Source: Paenarthrobacter sp. AR 02
GTDB lineage: Bacteria; Actinomycetota; Actinomycetes; Actinomycetales; Micrococcaceae
Assembly: GCF_021538675.1 (NCBI RefSeq)
Contig: NZ_JAJUKH010000001.1
Coordinates: forward strand, 682,001-746,000
Direction of reading: 5' to 3'
Length of the DNA: 64,000 nt
Part shown: piece after piece, positions 1 through 8,056 of the stretch
Layout: the number at the start of each line of letters is the position of its first letter
Position numbering within the stretch: position 1 is the stretch's first letter
Notes under the pieces: model-generated
Seen by the model: the letters and a program-made list of their open reading frames with translations, nothing else
Told to the model about the DNA's origin: nothing
Database searches by the model: none
Program-made: the position numbers and the translations under genes

Positions 1-1
1 G

Positions 2-511
2 GAATCCATCAACATCGCCGTGGGAAGCGACAAGCAATGGCGGGCGTTCTGCACGCTGATCGGCGTTCCCTCCGCGCTGGAGGATCCCCGGTTCGCCACC
101 GGAGCGGATCGTTCGGCCAACCGCGATCAGCTGACAGAACTCATTGAGTCCTCGCTTGCCACCAGGCCCGCTTCCGAGTGGGTTCCGCTGATCAGCCAAG
201 CCGGTATCCCTTGCGGGCCCATCTTCAACTACACGCAGGCGCTGGCTACTGAGCAAGTGGCCGCGTTGAAGCTCATTCAGCGCCGCCAGCGACGGGACGG
301 TTCCGAACTCCCCCTCCTGCGCGGGCCGCTGAGCCTGGACGGCGAGGCGAGCGAAATCCATACGCCGCCGCCGCTTCTTGGCGAGCACACAGCGGAGGTT
401 CTGTTGGAACGTGGAATGACGCACGACGACGTGTCCCGGCTTGAGCGCGAGGGTCGCGTTGTGTGCGGGCCGGCATTCCGGACTTCCGCGGACGCGGGAG
501 CACGCTCATGA
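2..511 (+). CDS. CaiB/BaiF-type CoA transferase, C-terminal part
   Basis: The frame is open from the left edge of the window, so only the last 169 codons are present and the start lies outside. The visible part begins with INIAVGSDKQW, a block typical of class III (CaiB/BaiF) CoA transferases just before their C-terminal region, followed by SLATRPASEWV and the GIPCGPIFNY segment of the same family. These enzymes move CoA between carboxylic acids in the cytoplasm. The stop codon overlaps the start of the downstream enoyl-CoA hydratase (ATGA at 508-511), so the two are translationally coupled and probably act on the same acyl-CoA. The substrate cannot be told from sequence. Confidence 0.85.
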   Translation, partial: ESINIAVGSDKQWRAFCTLIGVPSALEDPRFATGADRSANRDQLTELIESSLATRPASEWVPLISQAGIPCGPIFNYTQALATEQVAALKLIQRRQRRDGSELPLLRGPLSLDGEASEIHTPPPLLGEHTAEVLLERGMTHDDVSRLEREGRVVCGPAFRTSADAGARS

Positions 512-1320
512 GCATCGCCTCCGAGGTGCGCACCGGCCGCCTTTCCGTTTCAGTTGCCGGCGGTGTGGCGACAGTGGAGATCTCCAACCTTGCCCAGCGC
601 AACGCCCTGACTAAAGCCATGTGCCTGGAGTTCCAGGAAATCATGCCTCGCTTGGACGCCGATCCTGATGTTTCAGTAATCGTGTTGCGCGGCGCCGGGG
701 ACACGTTTTGCGCTGGCGCGTCCATCAGCGAGCTCTCCTCCGTCCTGACCGACCCACAACCCGATGGTTCCACGGTGGACCATCTCAGCCTGGCCGATTC
801 CGCCATTGCTTCCGTGGCGAAGCCGACGGTGGCCTTGGTGGACGGCGCGTGCATGGGTGGTGGCTGGCAGATTGCAGCAGCGTGCGACTTCGTCATCGCC
901 AACGAACGCGCCGTTATTGGGCTGACCCCGGCGAAGATCGGCATCATCTATCCCCGTCCCGGCTTGGAACGGCTTGTCCGTTTGGTGGGCCACGCCAACG
1001 CAAAGTACATCCTCCTCACGGGACAGACGTTCAGCGCCACTGAAGCCAAAGCGCTTGGCCTGGTGGCCGACGTCGTTCCCTCTGAGTCCTTTGAAGAGAA
1101 GTGCGCAGCACTGATCAACACGCTGCGCAGCCGATCCCGTTTCTCCATGCACGCGATGAAGCGGCTGGTGGATTGTGAGGGGTCAGCGGGTGAACCGGTG
1201 GTGGACCAGGAATGGGCCGATGCCTGGGCTGCGATGCCTGCCAGCCCGGACATGGAGATCGGCATCAGCGCTTTTCTGAACCGCAAGCAACCCCGGTTCC
1301 AGTGGCGGCCCATGGGGTGA
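508..1320 (+). CDS. Enoyl-CoA hydratase/isomerase family protein
   Basis: A protein of 270 residues of the crotonase fold. Visible signatures are the oxyanion-hole segment DTFCAGASISEL and the second segment DGACMGGGWQIAAACDFVIA. I chose the ATG at 508 and not the upstream in-frame ATG at 463: the latter gives an unusual 15-residue extension, while 508 forms the ATGA overlap with the CoA transferase. The product would hydrate or isomerise an acyl-CoA in the cytoplasm. Together with the CoA transferase this suggests a carnitine-like or branched acid catabolic operon whose first genes lie to the left. Confidence 0.85.
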   Translation: MSIASEVRTGRLSVSVAGGVATVEISNLAQRNALTKAMCLEFQEIMPRLDADPDVSVIVLRGAGDTFCAGASISELSSVLTDPQPDGSTVDHLSLADSAIASVAKPTVALVDGACMGGGWQIAAACDFVIANERAVIGLTPAKIGIIYPRPGLERLVRLVGHANAKYILLTGQTFSATEAKALGLVADVVPSESFEEKCAALINTLRSRSRFSMHAMKRLVDCEGSAGEPVVDQEWADAWAAMPASPDMEIGISAFLNRKQPRFQWRPMG

Positions 1321-1344
1321 TCTGCGCCGCATCGCGGGACAATC

Positions 1345-1381
1345 CCTCCCCTCGTTTCGTTGGAAAGGAAACGAGGGGAGG
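1345..1381 (+). promoter_or_regulatory. Perfect 14-bp hairpin holding the ribosome site of the next gene
   Basis: Arms at 1345-1358 and 1368-1381 pair perfectly around a 9-nt loop. The right arm contains GGGGAGG, which ends four bases before the ATG at 1386 and is its only good Shine-Dalgarno. It could terminate transcription from the upstream operon, or mask the ribosome site. No T-run follows, which favours the second or an mRNA-end function. Confidence 0.6.
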
Positions 1382-1385
1382 CCAC

Positions 1386-1967
1386 ATGCTCATTGTTCTG
1401 ACGGGAATTGACGGTTCAGGAAAGACGACGGCGGCCCGCGCCTTGGTCGATTCGGCCCGCGCCGAGGGACGGAACGCCCTGCTGCTCAGCAACCACGCCG
1501 GCCGGAGGCACTTATCGCTTCTTTCCGCGAGATTCGGCTGGCATCTGCATCCGCGGTTTGTCGATGTCGTTGAGACCGGAATTCGACTCTTCAATGTGCT
1601 GGTGCATCACGCGCGTGCTGAAAAGTGCGACGGGCTGGTGGTGATGGACCGCCACGTCCACTGCCAACTCGCGTTGCGCCAGGCCAACGGATTGGGTCGC
1701 GGCCGTTTGATTCCGTGGCTGCTGGGGAAGCTTCCCGTTCCGGACCTCATGATCCACTTCGACGTCGATCCGCAGCTAGCCCACGAGCGGGTCCTGGCGC
1801 GCGGCACCGACAAGGAATCCCTCGCAGACCTGGTGGCTTTCCGGGCGGCCTACCGATCCCTCCCGGAGTTCGACGACTTCGTGGTGGTTGATGCGAACGG
1901 TACGCCAGAGGACGTACTGGCCCAGCTCAACCGTGCAATGGCCGCAGCCGAGCCGGCCCGGGTTTGA
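1386..1967 (+). CDS. Thymidylate-kinase-like P-loop nucleoside/nucleotide kinase
   Basis: A 193-residue protein starting MLIVLTGIDGSGKTT, a P-loop of the thymidylate kinase family (GxDGxGKTT). A DRHVHCQLAL segment matches the DR(Y/F) motif that follows the lid in this family, and FDVDPQLAHERVLARG corresponds to the sugar/base-binding turn and LID start. It is slightly shorter than typical Tmk and lacks clear conservation elsewhere, so it is probably a paralogue and not the essential dTMP kinase. The start at 1386 follows the GGGGAGG site in the hairpin above. It stands alone, with no obvious partner. Confidence 0.75.
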   Translation: MLIVLTGIDGSGKTTAARALVDSARAEGRNALLLSNHAGRRHLSLLSARFGWHLHPRFVDVVETGIRLFNVLVHHARAEKCDGLVVMDRHVHCQLALRQANGLGRGRLIPWLLGKLPVPDLMIHFDVDPQLAHERVLARGTDKESLADLVAFRAAYRSLPEFDDFVVVDANGTPEDVLAQLNRAMAAAEPARV

Positions 1968-2018
1968 GCGTCTTTGGCTTCCGCTTGAGATCCTCTGCAG
2001 CCCTACGGACCACTCGTA

Positions 2019-2879
2019 TTAATGGCCGCGAACCAGTACCAGATAGAGGATCGCGATTGCCGCCATTGTCCAGCTTGCGAGGCTGCCTACCAAGAACTCC
2101 TCCGCTTTGGAGCCCGAGGCGCGGTCTTCCGAAATTTCCGGGAAACGAATGACTCCCTTCGCAGCCGCCAATCCCGCGATGACCTGCCAAGCCCCGGCGA
2201 AAGCCAGGACGACGATGAGGAGTCTTTCGATAGGGCCGATGAGCCTGCCGCCCTTCAGGGCCGGACCCGACACCGGCTTGTCTCCTGCGCGAAGGCTGGC
2301 GACTTTTTTGCTGCTGACGAACAACTCCCACTTATTCTCGGGTTTCGGACCGACCGCTTTCGCACTGACGGCTTGTTCCAGCTCCGCTTTGGTGTCTTCC
2401 TTTTTGGCCCAGTTAAGAGCTGAAGCGGTGATGTTGTTGGCGCTTTTGGTGAGGAAGATACCAACCGCGGTGGCGGCCATGATGGTTTCAAGAGGGAACG
2501 ACGTCGCAAACCGCCGATCAGTCAGTGAGTAGATGTCAACGAGGAAGCCGCCTGCAACGTCGAAACTGCGGTCGTATGCGCTGATCCCAAAGACCAGCAC
2601 GAAGAGTACGATGGCCGGCCACAGCCGTGGAGCAGGCTCACGAGGGTGAAGGAGGAGTTTCCACGACGGTTTTGGGGACTGCGATGTAGTAACCAAGATC
2701 CAAGCCAAAACGGCCACCGCACATACCCCAGCAGCTAAAGGGTTCAACCCCAAGCCCCAGAAGGCGAGCGCCGGTACCCCCAGGAGGACCAATAGTTGAA
2801 GTGCAAGAGAAACTTCGCGACGGCAGCCATCTGCAAGGTCTACAAGGCCGACCATCAGGAGAAGTGTGGAGCCGATCAT
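2019..2879 (-). CDS. Multi-spanning membrane protein, DUF3307-like C-terminus
   Basis: 286 residues with several predicted membrane segments: an N-terminal pair, LLVLLGVPALAFWGLGL, WPAIVLFVLVFGISAY, and two near the C-terminus. The C-terminal block GRLIGPIERLLIVVL, then a second helix with AAKGVIRFPEI, then a last helix after AEEFLVGSL, resembles the end of DUF3307 proteins, which usually lie beside SatD genes. Its start overlaps the stop of the SatD-like gene by ATGA (2876-2879), so they form a two-gene operon. Function is not known; it acts in the cytoplasmic membrane. Confidence 0.7.
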   Translation of the reverse strand: MIGSTLLLMVGLVDLADGCRREVSLALQLLVLLGVPALAFWGLGLNPLAAGVCAVAVLAWILVTTSQSPKPSWKLLLHPREPAPRLWPAIVLFVLVFGISAYDRSFDVAGGFLVDIYSLTDRRFATSFPLETIMAATAVGIFLTKSANNITASALNWAKKEDTKAELEQAVSAKAVGPKPENKWELFVSSKKVASLRAGDKPVSGPALKGGRLIGPIERLLIVVLAFAGAWQVIAGLAAAKGVIRFPEISEDRASGSKAEEFLVGSLASWTMAAIAILYLVLVRGH

Positions 2880-3523
2880 TCGATGGCTCCTTTCGTCAGT
2901 TCCTGCTGAGCTGCGACAAGCGCGGCTCCTCCCGAGCGACGAAGACTCTGCGAGACAGCAGACTGACTGATTCCTTCGCGCTGCGCCAAGTCCAATTGTG
3001 GGGAGCCCGAAAGTGCGCCCAGAGTTAACCTCCGGTCGCGCGGTCGCATCGAACTGATCAGCGAGTCCCGGAGCAATATAAAACCGTTGACCACAGCCAC
3101 GGTCCCTGATTCCTTATGGTCGCTTGAAACAAACCACGAACGCAGGTATGGCTCGTTCTTATGCTCCCTGCGATGGGTCTCGTCAATCGCCTCCCGCGCG
3201 TTCCACCAAGCCGATCCGTCCTGGATGGCTACCGGAGATGATGAATCGACATCGGCTGTCTCTCCGCGGCCCAACCCAAACCTGCAGTCGACGTCCTCAG
3301 GAAGGGCCAGACGAACCAAGGCTGTCGTAAGGAGCGCGTCACCCAGCGTCTCGAACACGGCCTGAAACTCATCCCCGACAGTCGGCCACAATGGCCGGAG
3401 AGCCGGATGTTCCTTGCTTGCGTCTTCGAAAACCGACCGGACGGTCCGTTGCGCTCCCACACGATCTACGAGCTTGCGGGAGTTCACGATGTCCACAATA
3501 AGAGCCACAATTTGACCTGACAT
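2876..3523 (-). CDS. SatD-family protein with C-terminal helix-turn-helix
   Basis: The N-terminus GQIVALIVDIVNSRKL is the hallmark opening of SatD-family proteins. Near residue 180 the segment LAQREGISQSAVSQSLRRSG reads as a helix-turn-helix, so a DNA-binding role is likely. An ATG four codons upstream (3535) is also in frame, but MSGQ at 3523 is preferred because the upstream codons lie in the repeated AAGCTAT element described next. It forms an operon with the DUF3307-like membrane protein. SatD-type genes are often paired with such membrane proteins; the process they serve is not established. Confidence 0.75.
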   Translation of the reverse strand: MSGQIVALIVDIVNSRKLVDRVGAQRTVRSVFEDASKEHPALRPLWPTVGDEFQAVFETLGDALLTTALVRLALPEDVDCRFGLGRGETADVDSSSPVAIQDGSAWWNAREAIDETHRREHKNEPYLRSWFVSSDHKESGTVAVVNGFILLRDSLISSMRPRDRRLTLGALSGSPQLDLAQREGISQSAVSQSLRRSGGAALVAAQQELTKGAIE

Positions 3524-3527
3524 ACAC

Positions 3528-3642
3528 ATAAGCATATAGCTTCTTTAGCAGTTTATATAAGGCGTTTCCGAGAGGCTCGAAGCGGCCTCAGGGTCTATCG
3601 CGCGACACGCGGGAATGAGTATAAGAACATAGCTTCTTTGGC
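3528..3642 (-). promoter_or_regulatory. Two near-identical 22-bp elements upstream of the SatD-like gene
   Basis: Copies at 3528-3549 and 3621-3642 match at 19 of 22 positions. In the direction of the gene both contain AAAGAAGCTAT; the nearer copy reads AAGC-TATAT-GCTT, a palindrome. Being just upstream of a gene with a helix-turn-helix, they are candidate autoregulatory operators (inference). Confidence 0.45.
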
Positions 3643-3704
3643 TCACGAATAAGCTCCGGAAGTCGTGCCACCAGTGCGACCTTGATGCCAGAACGGGCTT
3701 GTCA

Positions 3705-4442
3705 TCATGATTCCCGCGGGCGCATCAGCGGCGGATTGAGAACCGCCCGGGTGGGCTGACCTGCCGTCGGACGCGCCTCGGGGGCGAGCCGGAACAGCGC
3801 GGCGGGCCGACCGGCGTCGCCCGTTGTCATGCGGCCGGTTTCCTCGAGGAATCCGGGCGTCCCTGTCGCCTTCCGGTGAAAATTCCGCGGGTCCAATCGC
3901 GTGCCCCACACCGCCTCGTAGACGGCGCGAAGCTGGGCGATGGTGAACTCCTCACCGCAGAATGCCGCCCCGAGGGGTGAATATTCGAGCTTGGACTTGG
4001 CCCGCTCCAGGGCGTCGTTGAGGATTTGCGCATGGTCGAACGCCAACTCGAGCGTGCCATCCTGGATTTCCCGAACCGGGTACCAAGCCGCTTTCTCGGC
4101 GTCGCTGCCTGCCGCCAATACGGGAAAGTCCGGCGCCAGCAGCAGATGTGCGACCGTCAGGACGTCCCCGCGGGGGTCGCGGCCTTTCGGGCCGTAACTG
4201 CCCAGTTGCTCGAGGTGCCCGGGCAGACGCTCGACGCCGGTCTCCTCCGCGAGCTCCCGGCCCGCCGCTTCAAGCAAGTCCTCCCCCGCCAGAACGAAGC
4301 CACCGGGAAGCGCCAGTTTGCCACGAAACGGCTCGATGAGTCGGGTGATCAGCAGGGCGTTCAGCACGCCATCGCGCACAGTAAGGGCGACGACGTCCAC
4401 GGTCACCGGAAAGCGGGCGGGCGCTGGATGGGATGCAGGCAT
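3705..4442 (-). CDS. NrtR-type regulator: Nudix domain plus winged helix
   Basis: 245 residues. A complete Nudix box is present at about residues 46-68: GFVLAGE, then REL, AEETGV, with all the consensus Gly, Glu and Arg residues, so hydrolysis of ADP-ribose-like substrates remains possible. The part from about residue 150 (EYSPLGAAFCGEEFTIAQLRAVYEAVWG) is the winged-helix domain of NrtR regulators, where FT-Q-R-YE-VWG is characteristic. NrtR proteins repress NAD metabolism genes and release DNA on binding ADP-ribose. The gene is divergent from a band-7 protein and a NAD-kinase-like gene, and two matching palindromes lie in the gap, which supports local control and autoregulation. Confidence 0.85.
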   Translation of the reverse strand: MPASHPAPARFPVTVDVVALTVRDGVLNALLITRLIEPFRGKLALPGGFVLAGEDLLEAAGRELAEETGVERLPGHLEQLGSYGPKGRDPRGDVLTVAHLLLAPDFPVLAAGSDAEKAAWYPVREIQDGTLELAFDHAQILNDALERAKSKLEYSPLGAAFCGEEFTIAQLRAVYEAVWGTRLDPRNFHRKATGTPGFLEETGRMTTGDAGRPAALFRLAPEARPTAGQPTRAVLNPPLMRPRES

Positions 4443-4459
4443 ACGGCAATCCTAGGTGA

Positions 4460-4482
4460 GTTATCGTCATGTTGACAATAAA
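4460..4482. promoter_or_regulatory. Operator 1 of the NrtR-like regulator (imperfect palindrome)
   Basis: Half-sites GTTATCGTCA and TGACAATAA(A) flank a 3-bp centre. It is close to the regulator start (4442), so it probably mediates autoregulation. Its centre is 45 bp from operator 2. Confidence 0.7.
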
Positions 4483-4504
4483 GAGCGGATGGTCTTAGTG
4501 TGAC

Positions 4505-4527
4505 GTTATCGTCAAACTGACGATAAC
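4505..4527. promoter_or_regulatory. Operator 2 of the NrtR-like regulator (perfect 10-3-10 palindrome)
   Basis: GTTATCGTCA and TGACGATAAC are exact inverted copies around AAC. It ends 20 bp before the ATG of the band-7 gene at 4548 and would block its promoter. Confidence 0.75.
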
Positions 4528-4547
4528 AACACGAAGGAGCGAACATC

Positions 4548-5567
4548 ATGGCCACCATCAAGCGCTACCCCTGGATCAGCCACTTCCTCGGCAGCCCCAC
4601 CGGCTACGTCGTGCACCTGCAGAAGGGTGCAGTCAAGCACCAAGGAGTGGGCCAGGCGTTCTTCTTCCGCCCCGCCAACTCGGTGCTCAGCGAGGTTCCC
4701 GTGGACGACCAGGAGCTCCCCACTCTTTTCCACGCCATCACCCGCGACCACCAGGACGTGAGCGTTCAGGCGAACGTGACCTACCGCTTCATCGACCCCG
4801 TGGCGGTTTCCACCCGCCTGGACTTCGGACTGCAGACCGCAGGCAAGGCGCCGGCCACCGGACGCGAGCAGGTGTCCACCATCATTGGCCAGCTTTGCCA
4901 GAGCCACGCGATCGACCAGATCGCCACCACTACCCTCGCCGAAGCCCTGGAACGCGGAGTCAGCCAACTCCGACTGGTGCTCACCGACGCACTGCGGGCC
5001 GATGCACGTCTCCAGTCCACCGGTATTGAGATCCTCGGTGTCCAGGTCCTCGCCGTTCGCCCCGAGTCTGATGTGGAGCGCGCCCTGCAGACCCCGGTGC
5101 GCGAACAACTCCAAGCCGAAGCGGACCGGGCGGTTTACGAAAGGCGAGCGGTCGCCGTCGAACGTGAACGCACCATTTCCGAGAACGAGATGGCCAGCCA
5201 GATCGAACTGGCCGTCCGCCGCGAGAACCTCGTGGCCCAAGAGGGCGCCAACGCACGCCGTGCCGCCGAGGAAAAAGCCGCCGCAGGGCTCATCGAAGCC
5301 CAGGCATCAGCGGAGCGAAAGGGCATCGGCGCGGCTGCGGAAGCAAACCAGATCCGCCTGGTTGGCGAAGCTGCCGCGGCCCGTGAATCCGCCACAATGG
5401 AGGTGTACCGCGGCATGGAACAAGCCACCCTGCTGGCCCTCGCGCTCAAGGACGCCGCCGGCAGCCTCCCGAACATCGGGAATCTCACCATCACCCCGGA
5501 CCTGCTCAGCGGAGCACTCGCCGGGCTGTTCAAGGAACCCGCAGCCACCTCCGAAATCACCAAGTAA
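4548..5567 (+). CDS. SPFH/band-7 (prohibitin-like) protein
   Basis: 339 residues. The N-terminal 170 residues form the SPFH domain (RDHQDVSVQANVTYRFIDP, then GIEILGVQVLAVRP). Residues about 180-270 are alanine- and glutamate-rich and predicted to be a long coiled coil, as in flotillin-like proteins. No N-terminal membrane segment is visible, so it may be soluble or peripheral. A GAAGGAGC ribosome site precedes the ATG. It is followed at 9 bp by a NAD-kinase-like gene, and both appear to be under the NrtR-type operators. SPFH proteins make ring or scaffold assemblies; a link to NAD or ADP-ribose chemistry is inferred only from context. Confidence 0.85.
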   Translation: MATIKRYPWISHFLGSPTGYVVHLQKGAVKHQGVGQAFFFRPANSVLSEVPVDDQELPTLFHAITRDHQDVSVQANVTYRFIDPVAVSTRLDFGLQTAGKAPATGREQVSTIIGQLCQSHAIDQIATTTLAEALERGVSQLRLVLTDALRADARLQSTGIEILGVQVLAVRPESDVERALQTPVREQLQAEADRAVYERRAVAVERERTISENEMASQIELAVRRENLVAQEGANARRAAEEKAAAGLIEAQASAERKGIGAAAEANQIRLVGEAAAARESATMEVYRGMEQATLLALALKDAAGSLPNIGNLTITPDLLSGALAGLFKEPAATSEITK

Positions 5568-5576
5568 GGACCCACC

Positions 5577-6479
5577 ATGGCATCCCCGCGCATCGTCATT
5601 GTCCACCGGAGGACGGAGCTCCAGGAACTGCTGGACCGGCACGCCACCCGCGGCCAGGCCGAGTTCTTCCTCAGCACCCGGGGCCGCAGCATCCAGGACG
5701 TGCAGGACCGGCACGACCGTCTAGCCAACGCCCTGGCAACTATCAGGGCTTCCGTACCGTCGGATTGGCGCCAAGCCGAAGTGGAACGCGCCGACCTCAG
5801 CCGCTTTCTGCTGACCGCCGAGGACATCATCGCCGTGGTGGGGCAGGACGGATTGGTGGCGAACGTGGCCAAATACCTGAATGGCCAGCCGGTCATCGGC
5901 GTCGATCCCGAACCCGGCGCCAACCCCGGCGTCCTGGTCCGCCACACACCGGCGGCCGCCGCCGCGCTGCTGCGCACCGGGAACGTTGAGCGGCTGCGTT
6001 GCCAGGACCTCACCACTGTGACAGCAACGCTCGACGACGGTCAGCAGCTTTCGGCGCTCAACGAGGTTTTCGTCGGGCACGCCTCGCATCAATCGGCGAA
6101 ATACACCCTCTCTGTACCCAGTTTCACCCAAGCAGGAGGACAGACGGAGCGGCAGTCGTCGTCGGGCCTTATTGTCTCCACCGGCACGGGCGCCACGGGC
6201 TGGTGCGCATCAATCGCTTTGGAGCGCGGCGGACGTGCCTTGCCGGCGCCCACTGATCCACGGCTTGCCTGGTTCGTGCGGGAAGCGTGGCCGTCCCCGG
6301 TTACGGGTGCTTCGCTCACCGAAGGGGTACTGGAAGCCGGCGAGGTCCTCCGGATCACCGTGGCATCCGACCAGTTGGTGGTGTTCGGGGACGGGATGGA
6401 GGACGACCGGTTGACGGCGTCGTGGGGACAGGAGATCACGGTTCAGCTGGGGCAGCGGCCGCTGCGGCTGGTTGTTTGA
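5577..6479 (+). CDS. NAD-kinase-like protein
   Basis: 300 residues. Three NAD kinase motifs can be recognised in order: VVGQDGLVANVAKYL in place of the GGDGTLL phosphate motif, LNEVFVGH for the NE motif, and GLIVSTGTGATGWCAS for the adenine-binding turn. The first glycine pair is GQ and not GG, and the protein is longer at the N-terminus (about 80 residues before GQDG) than housekeeping NadK, so it is a paralogue that may act on a different dinucleotide. It is the second gene of the operon with the band-7 protein and probably responds to NAD or ADP-ribose through the divergent regulator. Confidence 0.75.
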   Translation: MASPRIVIVHRRTELQELLDRHATRGQAEFFLSTRGRSIQDVQDRHDRLANALATIRASVPSDWRQAEVERADLSRFLLTAEDIIAVVGQDGLVANVAKYLNGQPVIGVDPEPGANPGVLVRHTPAAAAALLRTGNVERLRCQDLTTVTATLDDGQQLSALNEVFVGHASHQSAKYTLSVPSFTQAGGQTERQSSSGLIVSTGTGATGWCASIALERGGRALPAPTDPRLAWFVREAWPSPVTGASLTEGVLEAGEVLRITVASDQLVVFGDGMEDDRLTASWGQEITVQLGQRPLRLVV

Positions 6480-6590
6480 TAAGCAGGAGTGCCGACGCGA
6501 GCCGAACGAGTCTGGACGGCGGCCGGTGCAGGACCGGCTTGCGAGCAGGCTGAACGGCAATGTCTTGGGATGTAAACTCAGGGCGTTCTA

Positions 6591-6959
6591 CTACAGGTCA
6601 GTCAGGCCGATGCCTTTGTCATCGAGGCATGGTGCGTGTTTGCCGGCAGGGACACCGGTGGAGCGCAGGCAGGTGCATTGCGGCTGTTTCACTGCCGGTA
6701 GGCTCAGCCAGACGAAGCGTTCCATTTTGTTGTAGAGACCGAAGTCGAGTGTTGCTCCGTCGAGTTTTGGGGCCAGTTCGTGGCTGACGCTGAGCGTAAT
6801 CTCCTCCTGGGTGCCAGGATTCCTGCCGTCCGGGGGCTGAAAGTCCAGGCTGCAGTGCAGCGCTTTCCGTGGGATGGTGCGGGAGAAGTACAGGCCTTGC
6901 TTGCGGCAGCCTCCTGGTCCGAGGTAGCAGTGCAGCGATTTGCCGAAAATGGCGGTCAG
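6591..6959 (-). pseudogene. Remnant coding frame without start, downstream of the CDF gene
   Basis: On the minus strand a frame runs from the end of the CDF gene to a TAG at 6591-6593. Its codons have GC-rich third positions like neighbouring genes, but no ATG, GTG or TTG start is available before it runs into the CDF coding region. It contains ELAPKLDGATLDFG, which weakly recalls HesB/IscA-type proteins, and a Cys-rich end (CTCLRSTG, then APCLDDKG). I read it as the 3' part of a truncated gene. The other frame in this stretch has poor codon use. The rest of the 6480-6590 gap shows nothing. Confidence 0.35.
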
Positions 6960-8056
6960 CTGACAATGACCGTCACCGTGCCGATATTGCGGATCTTGGT
7001 CCGAACCGCTTCTTCTACCCGGTGCTTGAGACTGCCTAGGTCAGCCATAGTCCAATGCGGATCCACCGGGGAGGTGACCTCAACGTGCAGTCGGTGCCCG
7101 CTCCAGCGAAGTTTCACAGTCGACTCCGCCGGGGCTACCGGTGCAATGGCGCTTTCGACGCGTCCAAGCAGGTCCGGGTCCACGCCGTCAAGGAGCCTGC
7201 GTCCGATGTCCCGGGCTGTCCCCCACAACAGAACGAAAATAGCGGCCGAGATCAGAATACCGATGATCGGGTCCGCGAGGGGGAAGCCGAGCCAGACCCC
7301 GATAACCCCGGCGACTACGGCAAGGGAGGTGAAGCCGTCCGTCCGGGCGTGGACACCATCGGCCACCAACGCAGCGGAGCCGATCTCCTTGCCGACCCTG
7401 ATGCGGTACACGGCCACGATTTCGTTCCCCGCAAATCCGATCAAACCCGCGGCCAGGACCCAGCCGAGGTTGCTCAACGGCTGCGGCTGGAAGATCCTGC
7501 CAACGGATTCAACGGCGGCGACGATGGCTGAAAGCGCCACCATGGCGATGATGAAAAGCCCTGCCAAGTCTTCGGCGCGACCGAATCCATAGTTGTAGGC
7601 CCTCGTGGCCGTCCGTCGGCTCAGGATGAATGCCACCCATAACGGAACGGCCGTCAAAGCGTCTGAGAAGTTATGGATCGTGTCAGCAAGGAGGGCCACT
7701 GACCCGCTGATGACGAAAACAGCCAGCTGGAGCAGGGAAGTGACCAGCAAGACTGCCAGTGAGATCTTCAAGGCGCGAATGCCCTTGGCCGAGCTTTCCA
7801 TGGCCTCGTCCACCGAGTCAGCGGCGTCATGACTGTGCGGGACAAACAATCCGTGCAGCAAGCCCTTCAACCCACCCGGGTGCTCATGCCCGTGATCATG
7901 GTTGTGGTCGTGGTGGTCACCATGCCCGTGGTCATGCTTGTCGTGGTCGTGGTCGCGTTCATGAGCATGGTCAAGGTGTCCGTGTCGGCGGCCGTGGGCC
8001 TCGTTACGGCCGGCTTCTTCAGTCAGCTGTCCGGGGCTACTCTCGGGGCGGTTCAT
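6956..8056 (-). CDS. CDF-family cation efflux transporter (Zn/Co/Cd type)
   Basis: 366 residues. The first 60 contain a dense histidine/aspartate tract (HGHLDHAHERDHDHDKHDHG) that should bind metal in the cytoplasm. Six membrane segments follow; the first carries LLADTIHNFSDALTAV and the later one LVADGVHARTDGFTSL, the HxxxD pairs that form the transport site in CzcD/ZitB proteins. The C-terminal cytoplasmic domain follows. The start overlaps the ArsR-type gene by ATGA, so a metal-sensing repressor and its exporter are cotranscribed, the usual arrangement for zinc or cobalt resistance. Confidence 0.92.
   Translation of the reverse strand: MNRPESSPGQLTEEAGRNEAHGRRHGHLDHAHERDHDHDKHDHGHGDHHDHNHDHGHEHPGGLKGLLHGLFVPHSHDAADSVDEAMESSAKGIRALKISLAVLLVTSLLQLAVFVISGSVALLADTIHNFSDALTAVPLWVAFILSRRTATRAYNYGFGRAEDLAGLFIIAMVALSAIVAAVESVGRIFQPQPLSNLGWVLAAGLIGFAGNEIVAVYRIRVGKEIGSAALVADGVHARTDGFTSLAVVAGVIGVWLGFPLADPIIGILISAAIFVLLWGTARDIGRRLLDGVDPDLLGRVESAIAPVAPAESTVKLRWSGHRLHVEVTSPVDPHWTMADLGSLKHRVEEAVRTKIRNIGTVTVIVS

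Noticed and set aside
6619..6966. 115-codon TTG-started frame
   Set aside because: Codon third positions are less GC-rich than in the other frame and the protein is Arg/Pro-rich shadow-like.
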